From Terriglobus saanensis SP1PR4 (GTDB taxonomy: Bacteria > Acidobacteriota > Terriglobia > Terriglobales > Acidobacteriaceae): a stretch of DNA of 64,000 nucleotides. The DNA lies in the NCBI RefSeq assembly GCF_000179915.2, contig NC_014963.1, positions 3,906,001-3,970,000 of the forward strand, written 5' to 3'. Positions 48,194 through 57,039 of this stretch are shown here, piece by piece (position 1 is the stretch's first letter; every line of letters starts with the position of its first letter). Made by a program: the position numbers and the translations under genes. Under the pieces are notes generated by a model, which searched no databases, was not told the DNA's origin, and saw only the letters and a list, made by a program, of their open reading frames with translations.

Positions 48194-49241
48194 CTAAGGC
48201 TGAGGCGATAGTTCATAGACAGTAGTCCCATCCACGCAATAAATATTGTTATTTGGATCCACGGTAATAAGGCCGGCAAAGCCCGTTGCAATTACGGATT
48301 GACTGAAGGTGCCATCGTTGGATCGAGTTAGCTTCAATACGGTCGAGCTAGTGGAATCGGCAATGAAAATGTTACCTTCGGAATCAGACGCTATATCTGC
48401 CGCATTTGCAGAAATTACTGGACTGCTGCGGACTACTGGAATGACTGACTGAATATAACTGCCATTTGAAAAAGTATCCTCAAGTAGCCTAAGTCCGCCG
48501 TTGAAGAGCCAGAGGCTATACACGGTGCCATCCGGTCCAGTGGCAAGGCGAGGATGTGAGCCCAAAGTAGAACCAGGAACGATTGTAGCTTGGCGTTGCT
48601 TGTATGCAAGTATCTGGCCACCGTTCACATTGGCAATTGCGCCATAGATTGTCGAGTTATCTTTCGACACTGCGATTCCTGAATAAGTGCCCGAACTTGA
48701 ACTTGCTACGAGAAGACCAGGAAATTCGTCAATAGCCCCCCCCAGCGACAGAAACACTTGAATGACTTGAATAATAGAGGTTTCCAATGCCATCTACGGC
48801 AACATCGTCATACGCCACAGTAGTGGAGGAGAGGACTGCGCTGTAAGTATATGACCCTGCGGACCGAACTGCTTTATATACTGCCGATTGATTAGGAACT
48901 GATTCGATTTCATTTTGATTGAAGTAAATATTGCCGCCCGCATCCGCGCCGATCGAGGTTGCACCGAGACCAAAGTTCGGCAGACCGATTAGAGGAAACT
49001 GCTGAATGGTGTAGCTTTGAGCGAATGAAGTTGAACAGAAAGCGGACGCTACGAGGAATGTAATAAGAGCTACGAAGTAATGGAAGTTAGCAATCGAATT
49101 GGTGTGATGTCTTTTTAGAAAAGCTCTATGCCTTGGTGCGTGCGATTCTATCGCAGCGACTTGCACTATGAACTTTCTGCTGCGTGAAAGTGAGATCGTG
49201 CCGAATTGCTTATGGTCAGAAGTGCGCAACGCCATTTGCAT
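48194..49241 (-). pseudogene. NHL/propeller-like secreted protein split at a G8 run
   Basis: Two overlapping frames on the minus strand form one protein if a single G is removed from the run of eight G at 48743-48736. The upstream frame (from ATG 49241, GGAG upstream) carries a long ~75-residue leader ending in a signal peptide (FCSTSFAQ) and propeller-like sequence (VAYDDVAVDGIGNLYYSS). It hits TGA six bases after the G-run. The downstream frame continues AIDEFPGLLVASSSSGTYSG and NIFIADSTSSTVLKL to 48194. With seven G the join reads SVAGGAIDEF. It is either inactivated, phase-variable or a sequencing error. Confidence 0.75.
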
Positions 49242-49471
49242 GTAAGCTCCTTATCCGAATGGTGATCTTGTTTTGCGTCGCTATGCTTACATGCGGACGA
49301 CCTGGAAGACAATCAACTGCAAGTGAATATTTAGCAGCGTCCCGTTTTGAAACTTCACAAGTCAAAGTGGCCGAACTGTAGCACATGTAGCCACCTTCCT
49401 TCCATGCGCAAACTTTCCCCGGCCCAAAGGCTATCCTTGACTACTACTAAAATCAGGAAGAGGACGTTCCA

Positions 49472-50011
49472 ATGTTGACAGTTTCACCCTGGATTGAGCG
49501 CAGCTTTCAATTTGAAAGCCCAAGATCGATGTACCCCAACCTCGTGGAAAGAATTCGTGGGGGCCCGGCCCGGGCGGAGGATGCCGTAAAGGATGTGCCT
49601 GCCTCCCTGCTCGTCGAACGGATGGGAACTGCCTGGTCCATTCAGGAAAATATTGGACACCTGGTGGATATTGAGCCCCTCATGGCAGGGCGGTTGGATG
49701 ACTTTATCAGTGGTGTCTCACAACTTAGGGCATGGGAAGAGACCAACAGAGCTACCTGGCAAGCAAATCACAATGACAGGCCCATTCAGGAACTTTTGGA
49801 TGGATTTCGTGATGCGAGATCGAGGCTGGTAGAGCGCTTCGATACTTTTGACGACTCTCTGATCGAAAGGACCGCGTTTCATCCGCGTCTCAAGCGGCCG
49901 ATGCGCGTTATCGATCTCGTGTATTTCATCGCAGAGCACGACGACTATCATCTTGCAAAGATCTCGGCGGTAAAGCGACATGGGCTGGCTCTACAAGCGA
50001 TTGCGCAGTAA
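49472..50011 (+). CDS. DinB family protein
   Basis: A 179-residue four-helix protein of the DinB/DUF664 type: WSIQENIGHLVDIEPLMAGR and LVYFIAEHDDYHLAKISAVK carry the His residues (in NIGHL and EHDDYH) that normally bind a divalent metal. Some family members are thiol transferases (bacillithiol/mycothiol-dependent), but the substrate here is unknown. GAGG lies 9 bases before ATG. Confidence 0.88.
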   Translation: MLTVSPWIERSFQFESPRSMYPNLVERIRGGPARAEDAVKDVPASLLVERMGTAWSIQENIGHLVDIEPLMAGRLDDFISGVSQLRAWEETNRATWQANHNDRPIQELLDGFRDARSRLVERFDTFDDSLIERTAFHPRLKRPMRVIDLVYFIAEHDDYHLAKISAVKRHGLALQAIAQ

Positions 50012-50042
50012 TTTCCAGCGGCAGGCGTCTGTGACGAACTTA

Positions 50043-50071
50043 CCCACCCTTTCGCGATAAAGCCGCGAAAG
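50043..50071. repeat. Dispersed palindromic repeat, copy 2
   Basis: Shares the whole CCCACCCTTTCGCG-ATAAAGC-CGCGAAAG core with the copy at 41482-41518, then diverges. It stands between the convergent DinB and rhomboid genes. Confidence 0.75.
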
Positions 50072-50111
50072 AATGAGCAAATCATCCTTTTGCAGTCATC
50101 TACGCTTCGTT

Positions 50112-50954
50112 TTAGAGCCTGGAAATGAAGTATCCGAAGAGCGAGAGCAGAAGCGCGAACCCCAGAAACGCGACCTTCTGGCGCTCCAAGTACTTCACTC
50201 TTCCCGAAGTCATCTCCGGCAGCAGCGGTACACCCATCGCCAACCCACAGACGAAACCGCCGATATGTGCGCTGTTGTCGATGCGGACCACATCGAAGAA
50301 GATCGACGCCAGCCCGATCGCCAGGTTCAGACCCGCAAACTGGATCACGCTCTTCCGCAGGGCCCTCAGTTCCATCCAGGGAATGCCCGGACGGCCGCCA
50401 CGGCTCTCGGAGAGTCGCTTGTTCGACAGCAGCACAATCAGGATCCCGGCGATGCCAAAGACCGCGCCGGAGGCTCCGGCGCCTACCTGCCCATGCTGCT
50501 TCCAGATCACGTCCCACGCAATCGACAAAAGATTTCCCGCCGCGCCGCTCAGCAGGTACACGCTGATCATGCCAAAGAAGCCCAGGAGCGGCTCACCCAG
50601 CAGACCGAGGTTCCACAGGCACCACATGTTTGTCGCCAGGTGAATCAGACCAACATGGACAAACATGGCGGAGATGATCCGCCACCACTGCCCATGCACG
50701 ATCACCAGGTCGGAGTTATTCGCCCCAAAGCGAATCAGGTCCGCAAGCGAAGGAAGCCGCAGATCGGCGCCGCGATACCCCATCCACAGAAAGACTGCAA
50801 TATTGATCCCAAGCAGCAGGTACGTTGCAGGCGAAAGCTTTACGCCTGCAAAGCGCGATCTCCGCGCAGGGAGTTCCACCACCGGAGCACCCGTGGGATA
50901 CGCAGGTTCGCCCGGACGGGCGGGCTCCATCGAAAAGTTTTCGGAAGAATTCAT
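50112..50954 (-). CDS. Rhomboid family intramembrane serine protease
   Basis: The 280-residue protein has about six or seven membrane helices. The catalytic dyad is Ser162 (GAGASGAVFG) and His230 (NSAHIGGFVCG); His105 and Asn109 in HLATN complete the oxyanion site. A ~40-residue Pro-rich cytoplasmic N-terminus precedes the first helix. It cleaves transmembrane substrates, which cannot be predicted here. Motif set is complete, so activity is likely. Confidence 0.94.
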   Translation of the reverse strand: MNSSENFSMEPARPGEPAYPTGAPVVELPARRSRFAGVKLSPATYLLLGINIAVFLWMGYRGADLRLPSLADLIRFGANNSDLVIVHGQWWRIISAMFVHVGLIHLATNMWCLWNLGLLGEPLLGFFGMISVYLLSGAAGNLLSIAWDVIWKQHGQVGAGASGAVFGIAGILIVLLSNKRLSESRGGRPGIPWMELRALRKSVIQFAGLNLAIGLASIFFDVVRIDNSAHIGGFVCGLAMGVPLLPEMTSGRVKYLERQKVAFLGFALLLSLFGYFISRL

Positions 50955-51001
50955 CAGAAGTTCAGTATGTCAGATAAGAGGAACGTTCAACGTGACCGGC
51001 G

Positions 51002-51475
51002 TTACAGGCCACGTCCGTTACGAACCTGCTTTACCGTGCCAGAAATAACCGTAGGGGCAGGGGTCGCAATCGCCACGAGGATCCACATCAGCAGCGAGAA
51101 GAGGAGGCCACCGACAGCTGCCATCTGCAGCGTCAGAGCGAACGAGACATCGCGATAGTGCAACGCGGCGACCCTCATCTGTCCAAACGGCCCGCGATGG
51201 ATCACGGCAGTCGCCAGAAGGAAGACCACGATGGAAACCGAAGAGATCACCATCAACGTCACGTCGATGGTGCGATGAAGCCGCTGTCGGCTTCTGCAGC
51301 GGGCGCAATCCGCGAAGTGCTGTACATAATCCGTACGCATCTCCGGCGAAACGCCCGAGATGTCGTATCGCCAGCCCGACAAAATATCGCCAATCACCGG
51401 GTCCGTGCATCCGCCTGTCGCATCGGAGCCATGGAGCACTGGGTGCTCGTTCGGGATAGGTGTCGCATTCATCAT
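51002..51475 (-). CDS. Membrane protein with N-terminal zinc-finger-like motif
   Basis: 157 residues. His53, Cys57 and Cys60 (VQHFADCARCRSRQR) form an HxxxCxxC motif like that of zinc-binding anti-sigma factors; Cys23 could be a fourth ligand. Two hydrophobic helices follow (about 73-93 and 112-137). The domain order, cytoplasmic zinc motif then membrane anchor, resembles anti-sigma proteins, but no sigma-factor gene is next to it. I do not recognise a named family. It starts 88 bases downstream of the MBL gene on the same strand. Confidence 0.7.
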   Translation of the reverse strand: MMNATPIPNEHPVLHGSDATGGCTDPVIGDILSGWRYDISGVSPEMRTDYVQHFADCARCRSRQRLHRTIDVTLMVISSVSIVVFLLATAVIHRGPFGQMRVAALHYRDVSFALTLQMAAVGGLLFSLLMWILVAIATPAPTVISGTVKQVRNGRGL

Positions 51476-51562
51476 GTGTCGATTCGCTTATCTTACTCTT
51501 TTGCCGCCCAAATCAGGCATCAATAGATTGGACGTTAAATCCTGGCCAAACGGTTCAAAACC

Positions 51563-52636
51563 CTACAGGCAGAGCGGTTGCATCGGCTCTGCCTGCTGTG
51601 CCAGAAGGATCTTGTTCCCCAGCAGGCTCAAACGGTCGCCGATGGCCTGTTCCGCCGCCAGACGCGCCATTTCGGGAAGGTTGTTGCTTTCCGAAAGATG
51701 CGCCAGGATGACATAGGCCGCTCCACCGTCATAATCTCGTGTCAGAAACTCCGCCGTTGCGGTATTCGAAAGATGCCCCACCCGGGAGAGGACACGCTGT
51801 TTCACGCTCCACGGATACGGCCCGTCCCGCAGCATTTCGAGATCGTGGTTGCTCTCCAGCAGCAGCGCGTCACAGTTTTTCAGTGCCATCTTCACATTCT
51901 GGGGTACATAGCCCAGATCCGTCGCGAAACCCAGGCGGATGCCCTCCGCTTCGAAGACAAACCCGCAGGGGTCTGCCGCGTCATGGGGAATGGTGAAGGG
52001 GAGAATGTCGATGTCGCCAATCGCCAGATGTGATCCCGCGCGGAAGTACTCCACGACGGGCAAATAGCTCGGGTTGTCCTTTACGCTCTTCTTCACCGCC
52101 GGCGCGTCTGCCTCGTCGCAGAGATCCTCGGCGGCTGCGGCGGCCAGCTTGACCGCGTTGTGCTCTTCGGAGGCCTTGTCGGCTTCGCTGGAACCTTCGC
52201 TCATGCTCTCAGCGGAAGGTACAAAAAAATGCTCGTCTGGAGCTTCATTCGGGGCTCCGCACGCATTCGCCGCATACGAACGAACCAACTCTTCGTCGCG
52301 GAGAGCCATCTCGGCCTTGCGCTGTTCCAGCCACTGCGCATACGTCGTTCGTTTCTGCGGCGTCACCTGTCGCACCCACGCACGATGCGTCGCTTCGGTG
52401 AAGTACACAGGGATGCCGAACTTGCGCGCCAGCACCGGTAGACCGGCTACGTGATCCGCATGCTCATGGGTGATCAGGATGGCGTCCAGCGTCTCGGGAT
52501 TCTCACCGACCATCGCCATGCGCCGCATCAGTTCGCGACAGCTCAATCCCGCGTCCACGAGGATGCGCGTCCCCGACGAAGACACTACGGCGCTGTTGCC
52601 CTTCGACCCCGACGCCAGCACCGTCATTCGCATCAT
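51563..52636 (-). CDS. MBL-fold metallohydrolase, YycJ/WalJ type, with acidic insert
   Basis: The N-terminus (MTVLASGSKGNSAVVSSSGT) and the HEHADH metal motif (His57, His59, Asp61, His62) match the YycJ-like beta-lactamase-fold group, related to DNA 5'-exonuclease functions. The rest of the fold resumes at GSHLAIGDIDILPFTIPHDA with further His/Asp ligands. Between them residues ~100-195 include a low-complexity acidic stretch (SAESMSEGSSEADKASEEHN) absent from typical ~265-residue members. This insert accounts for the 357-residue length. Confidence 0.88.
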   Translation of the reverse strand: MMRMTVLASGSKGNSAVVSSSGTRILVDAGLSCRELMRRMAMVGENPETLDAILITHEHADHVAGLPVLARKFGIPVYFTEATHRAWVRQVTPQKRTTYAQWLEQRKAEMALRDEELVRSYAANACGAPNEAPDEHFFVPSAESMSEGSSEADKASEEHNAVKLAAAAAEDLCDEADAPAVKKSVKDNPSYLPVVEYFRAGSHLAIGDIDILPFTIPHDAADPCGFVFEAEGIRLGFATDLGYVPQNVKMALKNCDALLLESNHDLEMLRDGPYPWSVKQRVLSRVGHLSNTATAEFLTRDYDGGAAYVILAHLSESNNLPEMARLAAEQAIGDRLSLLGNKILLAQQAEPMQPLCL

Positions 52637-52710
52637 TGCTCAAGGATACGCTTCGGCACTGTGGAATCCAGCGTTTTGTACCACCCACGGCACCCCACGC
52701 CAGGAGGCGT

Positions 52711-53169
52711 CTAGCCTTTGGGTTTCAAGGGAGCCAGGAAGTTCACCGTGCTCTTCATCACAACCTTGTCATTCTGATTCAGTACCAGCGTGTAGATGGT
52801 CACCAGTCCCAATTCGGGACGCGACTTTGACACACGCAGGCCCACGACCTCGGTGTCGGTCCGCAGCACATCGTTCGGACGCACCGGCTCCGTCCAGCGG
52901 ATCTCTTCCACGCCTGCGCCGATCATGCCGCCGACGACCGTGATGGTCTCCACGCGCATGCGCATGACCAGGGCCGCCGTCAGCCAGCCACTCGCGGCCT
53001 GTCCCTGGAAGAACGTGCTCTTTCCTGCTGCTTCGTCCAGGTGGAAGGGCTGGGGATCGTACTTCTGCGCGAACTCCGTAATCTCGTGCGCCGTAACCTT
53101 CACGCCTCCATTGGAATGAAACTTCTGCCCCAGTTGAAAGTCGTCGAAGTACATTTCTTTCGCGGCCAT
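52711..53169 (-). CDS. MaoC-like (hot-dog fold) dehydratase
   Basis: ATG 53169 (AAKEMYFDDFQLGQ after Met) has GGAG six bases upstream. The hot-dog fold has the hydratase 2 motif YDPQPFHLDEAAGKSTFFQG, with the catalytic Asp and His in place, then RWTEPVRPNDVLR. Members hydrate 2-enoyl-CoA or act in fatty-acid or PHA metabolism. No acyl-CoA pathway gene is near, so the substrate is unassigned. Length is 152 residues. Confidence 0.9.
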   Translation of the reverse strand: MAAKEMYFDDFQLGQKFHSNGGVKVTAHEITEFAQKYDPQPFHLDEAAGKSTFFQGQAASGWLTAALVMRMRVETITVVGGMIGAGVEEIRWTEPVRPNDVLRTDTEVVGLRVSKSRPELGLVTIYTLVLNQNDKVVMKSTVNFLAPLKPKG

Positions 53170-53235
53170 GCCCATCTCCTGAACGCGCTTCTGGAAGAAG
53201 CACGAGAGTTGAATCTATCAGAGCAGACCTAGCTC

Positions 53236-54003
53236 TTAGAAGCCTACGCGTACCAGGACGACCGTCGTATTGTCTCCACCACCCGCGTCATTCGCGGCCT
53301 GGACCAACTTCTCCGCTGCTGTCTCCAGAGATGCATCATTAAGCTCCAAGAGCTCCGCGATCTCCTTCTCCGAGAGATCGCGCGTCAGGCCATCCGAGGC
53401 GAGAAGGTACACATCGCCTTCAAGACCTTCGGCGCGGAGAAGGTCAGCCTCTACCTCGGCAGCCGTCCCTACGGCGCGCGTGATTACATTCCGCATGGGT
53501 GAAGCGGCAGCCTCTTCTTCGGACATCTCGCCCAGGCGTACCTGCTCGCCTACAAGGGAATGGTCTTCCGTCAGCAGCTCCAACGTGCTGCCACGAAATC
53601 GGTAGCAACGCGAGTCGCCTATGTGCGTAATCGCCAAGGGAATGGTGTTTGCCTTAGCCGGTACGTTCACACCAACCGAGAGCGCAACCAGAGTCGTTCC
53701 CATGCCGCGCAAACGCGGGTTGTCCTGCGCGTACGCATAGACTTCGCGGTTCGCCACAAGAGCAGCGTTGGCGATCACCGATCCCCTATCGGGACCGCCC
53801 CGATGGGCCTCGCGCAGAAAGATCTGCACCGCCATGTGCGCAGCCAACTCACCCGCTGCAGCACCGCCCATGCCATCGCAGACGACGAAGAGACCGCCTT
53901 CGACCTCCGCGCCCACAGCGTCCTGGTTTGTGTGACGCACGAGGCCCACATGCGTCTGCATCGCCCACTCGATCCGTACTTTTCGCTTTGTCGCCAAATG
54001 CAC
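53236..54003 (-). CDS. PP2C-type Ser/Thr protein phosphatase
   Basis: The 255 residues form a single PP2C domain with all metal-binding motifs: GLVRHTNQDAVG, VVCDGMGGAAAGELAA, ITHIGDSRCYRFR, LLASDGLTRDLSEKEI and GGGDNTTVVLV. It resembles the bacterial Stp/PstP type that opposes Hanks-type kinases. No kinase gene is adjacent. It is divergent from the methyltransferase gene, with 94 bases between the starts. Confidence 0.94.
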   Translation of the reverse strand: MHLATKRKVRIEWAMQTHVGLVRHTNQDAVGAEVEGGLFVVCDGMGGAAAGELAAHMAVQIFLREAHRGGPDRGSVIANAALVANREVYAYAQDNPRLRGMGTTLVALSVGVNVPAKANTIPLAITHIGDSRCYRFRGSTLELLTEDHSLVGEQVRLGEMSEEEAAASPMRNVITRAVGTAAEVEADLLRAEGLEGDVYLLASDGLTRDLSEKEIAELLELNDASLETAAEKLVQAANDAGGGDNTTVVLVRVGF

Positions 54004-54097
54004 TCCAGAATCGTAGAACTACCGAACGATACACGAATCGGGTACATCCTCTCACTTCCGTTACCCGGCCCCGCTCCAATGCGATACGCTCATCCAC

Positions 54098-54934
54098 ATG
54101 CCCTCGAAACGCTCCGCACTTGGTCAGGTCGTTCACGCGGAGAACCTTGGCTTCCTGCAAACGCTCCCCAGCGAGAGCGTCGACCTCATCTATATCGACC
54201 CGCCCTTCAATACGGGCCGCGTCCAGAAGCGTACGCGCATGAAGACCGTCCGCGACGAAGCGGGCGACCGCACCGGCTTTGGCGGTGCGCGCTACCGTAC
54301 CGAGAAGCTCGCCGAGGCCGCGGCCTACGAAGACACCTTTGACGACTTTCTCGGTTTCATTCGGCCGCGTCTGGAGGAGGCCTATCGCATCCTGAAACCG
54401 CACGGCGCACTCTTCTTTCACATCGACCCGCGCGAAAGCCACTACTGCAAAGTCATGCTGGACCAGATCTTCACACGCCCTTGTTTTCAGAACGAGATCA
54501 TCTGGGCGTACGACTACGGCGCGCGCTCCACCAAGCGCTGGCCCGGCAAGCACGACACCATCCTCTGGTATACCAAGCACCCGACGAAGTACACCTTCAA
54601 CCTCGCTGCCTGCGACCGGATTGAGTACATGGCTCCTACGCTGGTAGGCGCGGAAAAAGCTGCGCGGGGTAAGACGCCTACGGACGTCTGGTGGCACACG
54701 ATCGTCTCCCCTACCGGGAAAGAGAAGACGGGTTATCCGACGCAGAAGCCTCTTGGGGTGCTGAACCGCATCGTCAAGGTTCATACAAAACCGAAGGATA
54801 CGGTGCTGGATTTTTTTGCGGGCTCGGGGACGACGGGCGAGGCTGCTGCGAAGAATAAGCGACGGTTTATTCTTGTGGACCAGAGTGAGGAGGCTGTTGG
54901 GATTATGCAGAAGCGGCTTGCCAAGTATCTGTAG
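54098..54934 (+). CDS. Orphan DNA methyltransferase (N4-cytosine/N6-adenine, beta order)
   Basis: The 278-residue enzyme has catalytic motif IV DPPFNTG (about 34-40) before the AdoMet-binding motif DFFAGSGTTGEAA (about 240), the beta-class order shared with CcrM-type enzymes. GYPTQKPLGVLNRIV and the NEIIWAYDYGARSTKRWPGK segment also fit. No restriction gene or target-recognition subunit is adjacent, so it is probably a solitary regulatory or protective methylase. Recognition site is unknown. Confidence 0.9.
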   Translation: MPSKRSALGQVVHAENLGFLQTLPSESVDLIYIDPPFNTGRVQKRTRMKTVRDEAGDRTGFGGARYRTEKLAEAAAYEDTFDDFLGFIRPRLEEAYRILKPHGALFFHIDPRESHYCKVMLDQIFTRPCFQNEIIWAYDYGARSTKRWPGKHDTILWYTKHPTKYTFNLAACDRIEYMAPTLVGAEKAARGKTPTDVWWHTIVSPTGKEKTGYPTQKPLGVLNRIVKVHTKPKDTVLDFFAGSGTTGEAAAKNKRRFILVDQSEEAVGIMQKRLAKYL

Positions 54935-54977
54935 CTGCTTGTCCTCCCGTAGCGATCAGATGCGCCTTTGGCACATG

Positions 54978-55100
54978 GCAAAAGCAGATTTCTCCGCTCC
55001 CTTCGCTTTGCTCCGGTCGGTCGAAATGACGGTGTCATTTCAGTAATGTCCGTCATCTCGACCGAAGCGGAGAGATCTGCTGTTTCTGCGGAGCAAGCGA
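54978..55100. repeat. Imperfect inverted-repeat element after the methyltransferase gene
   Basis: GGTCGAAATGACGG (near 55018-55032) is the imperfect reverse complement of CCGTCATCTCGACC (55050-55063), and the outer parts AGCAGATTTCTCCGC and GCGGAGAGATCTGCT also match. The whole forms a long interrupted hairpin. It shares the GCAGAT core with the repeats at 16903 and 41673. Confidence 0.6.
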
Positions 55101-55120
55101 AGGATGCGCTTCGCGCATAA

Positions 55121-55146
55121 CCCATGTCCCAAAAGCGGGACATGGG
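55121..55146. repeat. Perfect 10-pair palindrome
   Basis: CCCATGTCCC pairs with GGGACATGGG around AAAAGC. It stands between the methyltransferase gene and the convergent NmrA-like gene and may act as a terminator although the T-run is poor. Confidence 0.6.
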
Positions 55147-55168
55147 GCACCCGGTTTTGGTTTCTTCT

Positions 55169-55912
55169 CTACTCAGAGAGAATCCAGTCACCGAAGTGCG
55201 CTGTCCCCAGCAGAGGACTAATCCCAGGCCTCAGCGTCTGGTCCGTCACCACGGCGCCGAAGTAGCTTCCACCGGGATCGGAGACCACCTCCCTGGGATC
55301 CTTCCGCGCCGCAAGGAACTGCCGCACCAGTTCGTCCATGCGGAGGCTCTCTGGTCCGGCCAGTTCGACGGTGCGGTTGATCGGCTCCTCTAAAGCCACT
55401 TGAGCGAGTGCTGCAGCGACGTCGTCTGCCGCGATGGGTTGCATCAGGACGGAGGGAACGTGCGCTACGTTGTCTTTCGTGTAACCCTCGGCGATCTGGC
55501 CCATGAACTCGAAGAACTGGGTTGCGCGAACGATGGTGTACGGCACGCCCGAGGCCTGGATCGCCGCCTCCTGCGCGATCTTGGCCCGCATATAGCCCAT
55601 GTCCGTCATCACATCCGCACCTACGACGGAGAGAGCAATGTGATGCTTTACACCTGCCGCGATCTCCGCCGGGAAGAGATTGTGGGCTGACTTGCTGAAG
55701 AACTCAAGGGCCGTCGCATCTTCGAAAGAGGGCGAATTCGCCACGTCGATGACGACCTGCGCACCCTGCAAGACTTCGGCGATGCCCTCGCCCGTCAACG
55801 TGTTGACTCCCGACGAGGGAGACGCTGCCACGGCCTCATGACCGAGCGCGCTGAGCTTCGCAACCACACGTGAACCGATCAGACCACTTCCGCCAATCAC
55901 TACGATCTTCAT
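55169..55912 (-). CDS. NmrA-like / atypical SDR NAD(P)-binding protein
   Basis: ATG 55912 (MKIVVIGGSGLIGSRVVAKL) begins exactly at the Rossmann strand; the glycine motif GGSGLIG binds NAD(P). The remaining blocks, VVIDVANSPSFED, HHIALSVVGAD, YTIVRATQFFEF and ADDVAAALAQVA, are typical of NmrA-like atypical SDRs. Such proteins reduce small molecules or act as redox sensors. Length is 247 residues. Confidence 0.88.
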   Translation of the reverse strand: MKIVVIGGSGLIGSRVVAKLSALGHEAVAASPSSGVNTLTGEGIAEVLQGAQVVIDVANSPSFEDATALEFFSKSAHNLFPAEIAAGVKHHIALSVVGADVMTDMGYMRAKIAQEAAIQASGVPYTIVRATQFFEFMGQIAEGYTKDNVAHVPSVLMQPIAADDVAAALAQVALEEPINRTVELAGPESLRMDELVRQFLAARKDPREVVSDPGGSYFGAVVTDQTLRPGISPLLGTAHFGDWILSE

Positions 55913-56005
55913 AGAGAACCTTCCTCGCTGCCCGAGAACCTTTGACGGCTTCTCGGTGGTATGTATCAGCAAAGACCGGCTACGAAGTCGATTTGTGACA
56001 CGGGT

Positions 56006-56941
56006 CTAGGTATTTTCCGGAGCCACGCTCTTGAATCCGTAGGTCTCATACCGCGTCGACATTTTGCCGTTCTCTACGCGCACCACGGTATAGCCCTCGG
56101 CGGTCCCCATGTGTGTGCCCTTCCACCAGTTGCCGCTCACAGCGCCGCCAGTGATGTAGGGGACACCATGCCAGGTCACCGTCTCCCAGATGTGCGTGTG
56201 GCCCTGCAGAACGCCCAGGACGTTGCGTCCCTCGAACTGCTTCACTACCAGATCTGAGTTGTTGACCGAAAGGCTGCCGCGCTTGGTCTTTCCGTCAGGA
56301 GCTGCCTTCAGGTACGACTCATAGGCCGTCACCAACGGAATATGGATCGACACGATCACGGGAGTCGTGGGAGACAGTTTTCCGAGGTCGTCTGCGATCC
56401 ACGCAAGCTGGGCCTCGTCGATGTGCCCCTCGTACCCCATACCGCCTGGCAGCGGCTGCACAGAGTCCAGCACCATGAAGTGCACGCCTTTGTGGTCGAA
56501 GCTGTAGTAGGCGCGCCCGAAGTGCTCCTCGAACATCTTCTTGCCGTAGAGCTGATCGCTCTCGCTCGTCTTCCCCTTGCTGGAGACACCGAAGCAATCG
56601 TGGTTTCCGCAGGTGTGGTAAAGCTTCAGGCCAAGGTCCTGCTCCGTCTTGGCGTAGAGGTCGAAGAGCGAAAGAGCGCGCTCCTTGGAGACATCCATTG
56701 TGTCGAAGACGTGATCGCCACCCTGCAGGGCGAAGTCGGCCTTTACACCCCGCGCTTTCTTGAAGGCCATATCGCATCCCTGCGCCGCATTCAGCTCCGG
56801 CTGCAGATGGGTATCGGTCAGGAAGAGAAATTCAAACGTCTCGGGCTTTGGTGCAGCAAACGCGGTCCTGGTGCCGATGGCGGCAGCGGCTGCGGAGCCG
56901 CCCAGAAGGCTAAGAAAGTCTCTACGGTTGGGGGTGAGCAT
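56006..56941 (-). CDS. Tat-exported metallophosphoesterase
   Basis: The N-terminus NRRDFLSLLGGSAAAAAIGT is a twin-arginine signal. The calcineurin-like metallophosphatase motifs follow in order: DTHLQ (residues ~42), GGDHVFD, GNHD, SIHIPLV and GHTH. It should be folded with its metals before export and act on phosphate esters outside the cytoplasm. Length is 311 residues, with a short C-terminal extension. It lies upstream of the ATP synthase terminator in the opposite reading sense to no gene; the neighbour to its 5' side is atpC on the same strand. Confidence 0.92.
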   Translation of the reverse strand: MLTPNRRDFLSLLGGSAAAAAIGTRTAFAAPKPETFEFLFLTDTHLQPELNAAQGCDMAFKKARGVKADFALQGGDHVFDTMDVSKERALSLFDLYAKTEQDLGLKLYHTCGNHDCFGVSSKGKTSESDQLYGKKMFEEHFGRAYYSFDHKGVHFMVLDSVQPLPGGMGYEGHIDEAQLAWIADDLGKLSPTTPVIVSIHIPLVTAYESYLKAAPDGKTKRGSLSVNNSDLVVKQFEGRNVLGVLQGHTHIWETVTWHGVPYITGGAVSGNWWKGTHMGTAEGYTVVRVENGKMSTRYETYGFKSVAPENT

Positions 56942-56990
56942 AGGTTTACTTTAGCGACCAGGGGATGTTGGCACTGCGAATTTCTCGTTA

Positions 56991-57025
56991 AAAAAGCGAG
57001 GCAACCGTCTCCGGCTGCCTCGCTT
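56991..57025 (-). terminator. Intrinsic terminator of the ATP synthase operon
   Basis: AGCGAGGCA (56995-57003) pairs with TGCCTCGCT (57016-57024); inner bases CCG/CGG extend the stem. On the minus strand a run of six T follows. It begins 15 bases after the atpC stop. Confidence 0.88.
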
Positions 57026-57039
57026 TTGGTTGGTTTGGT

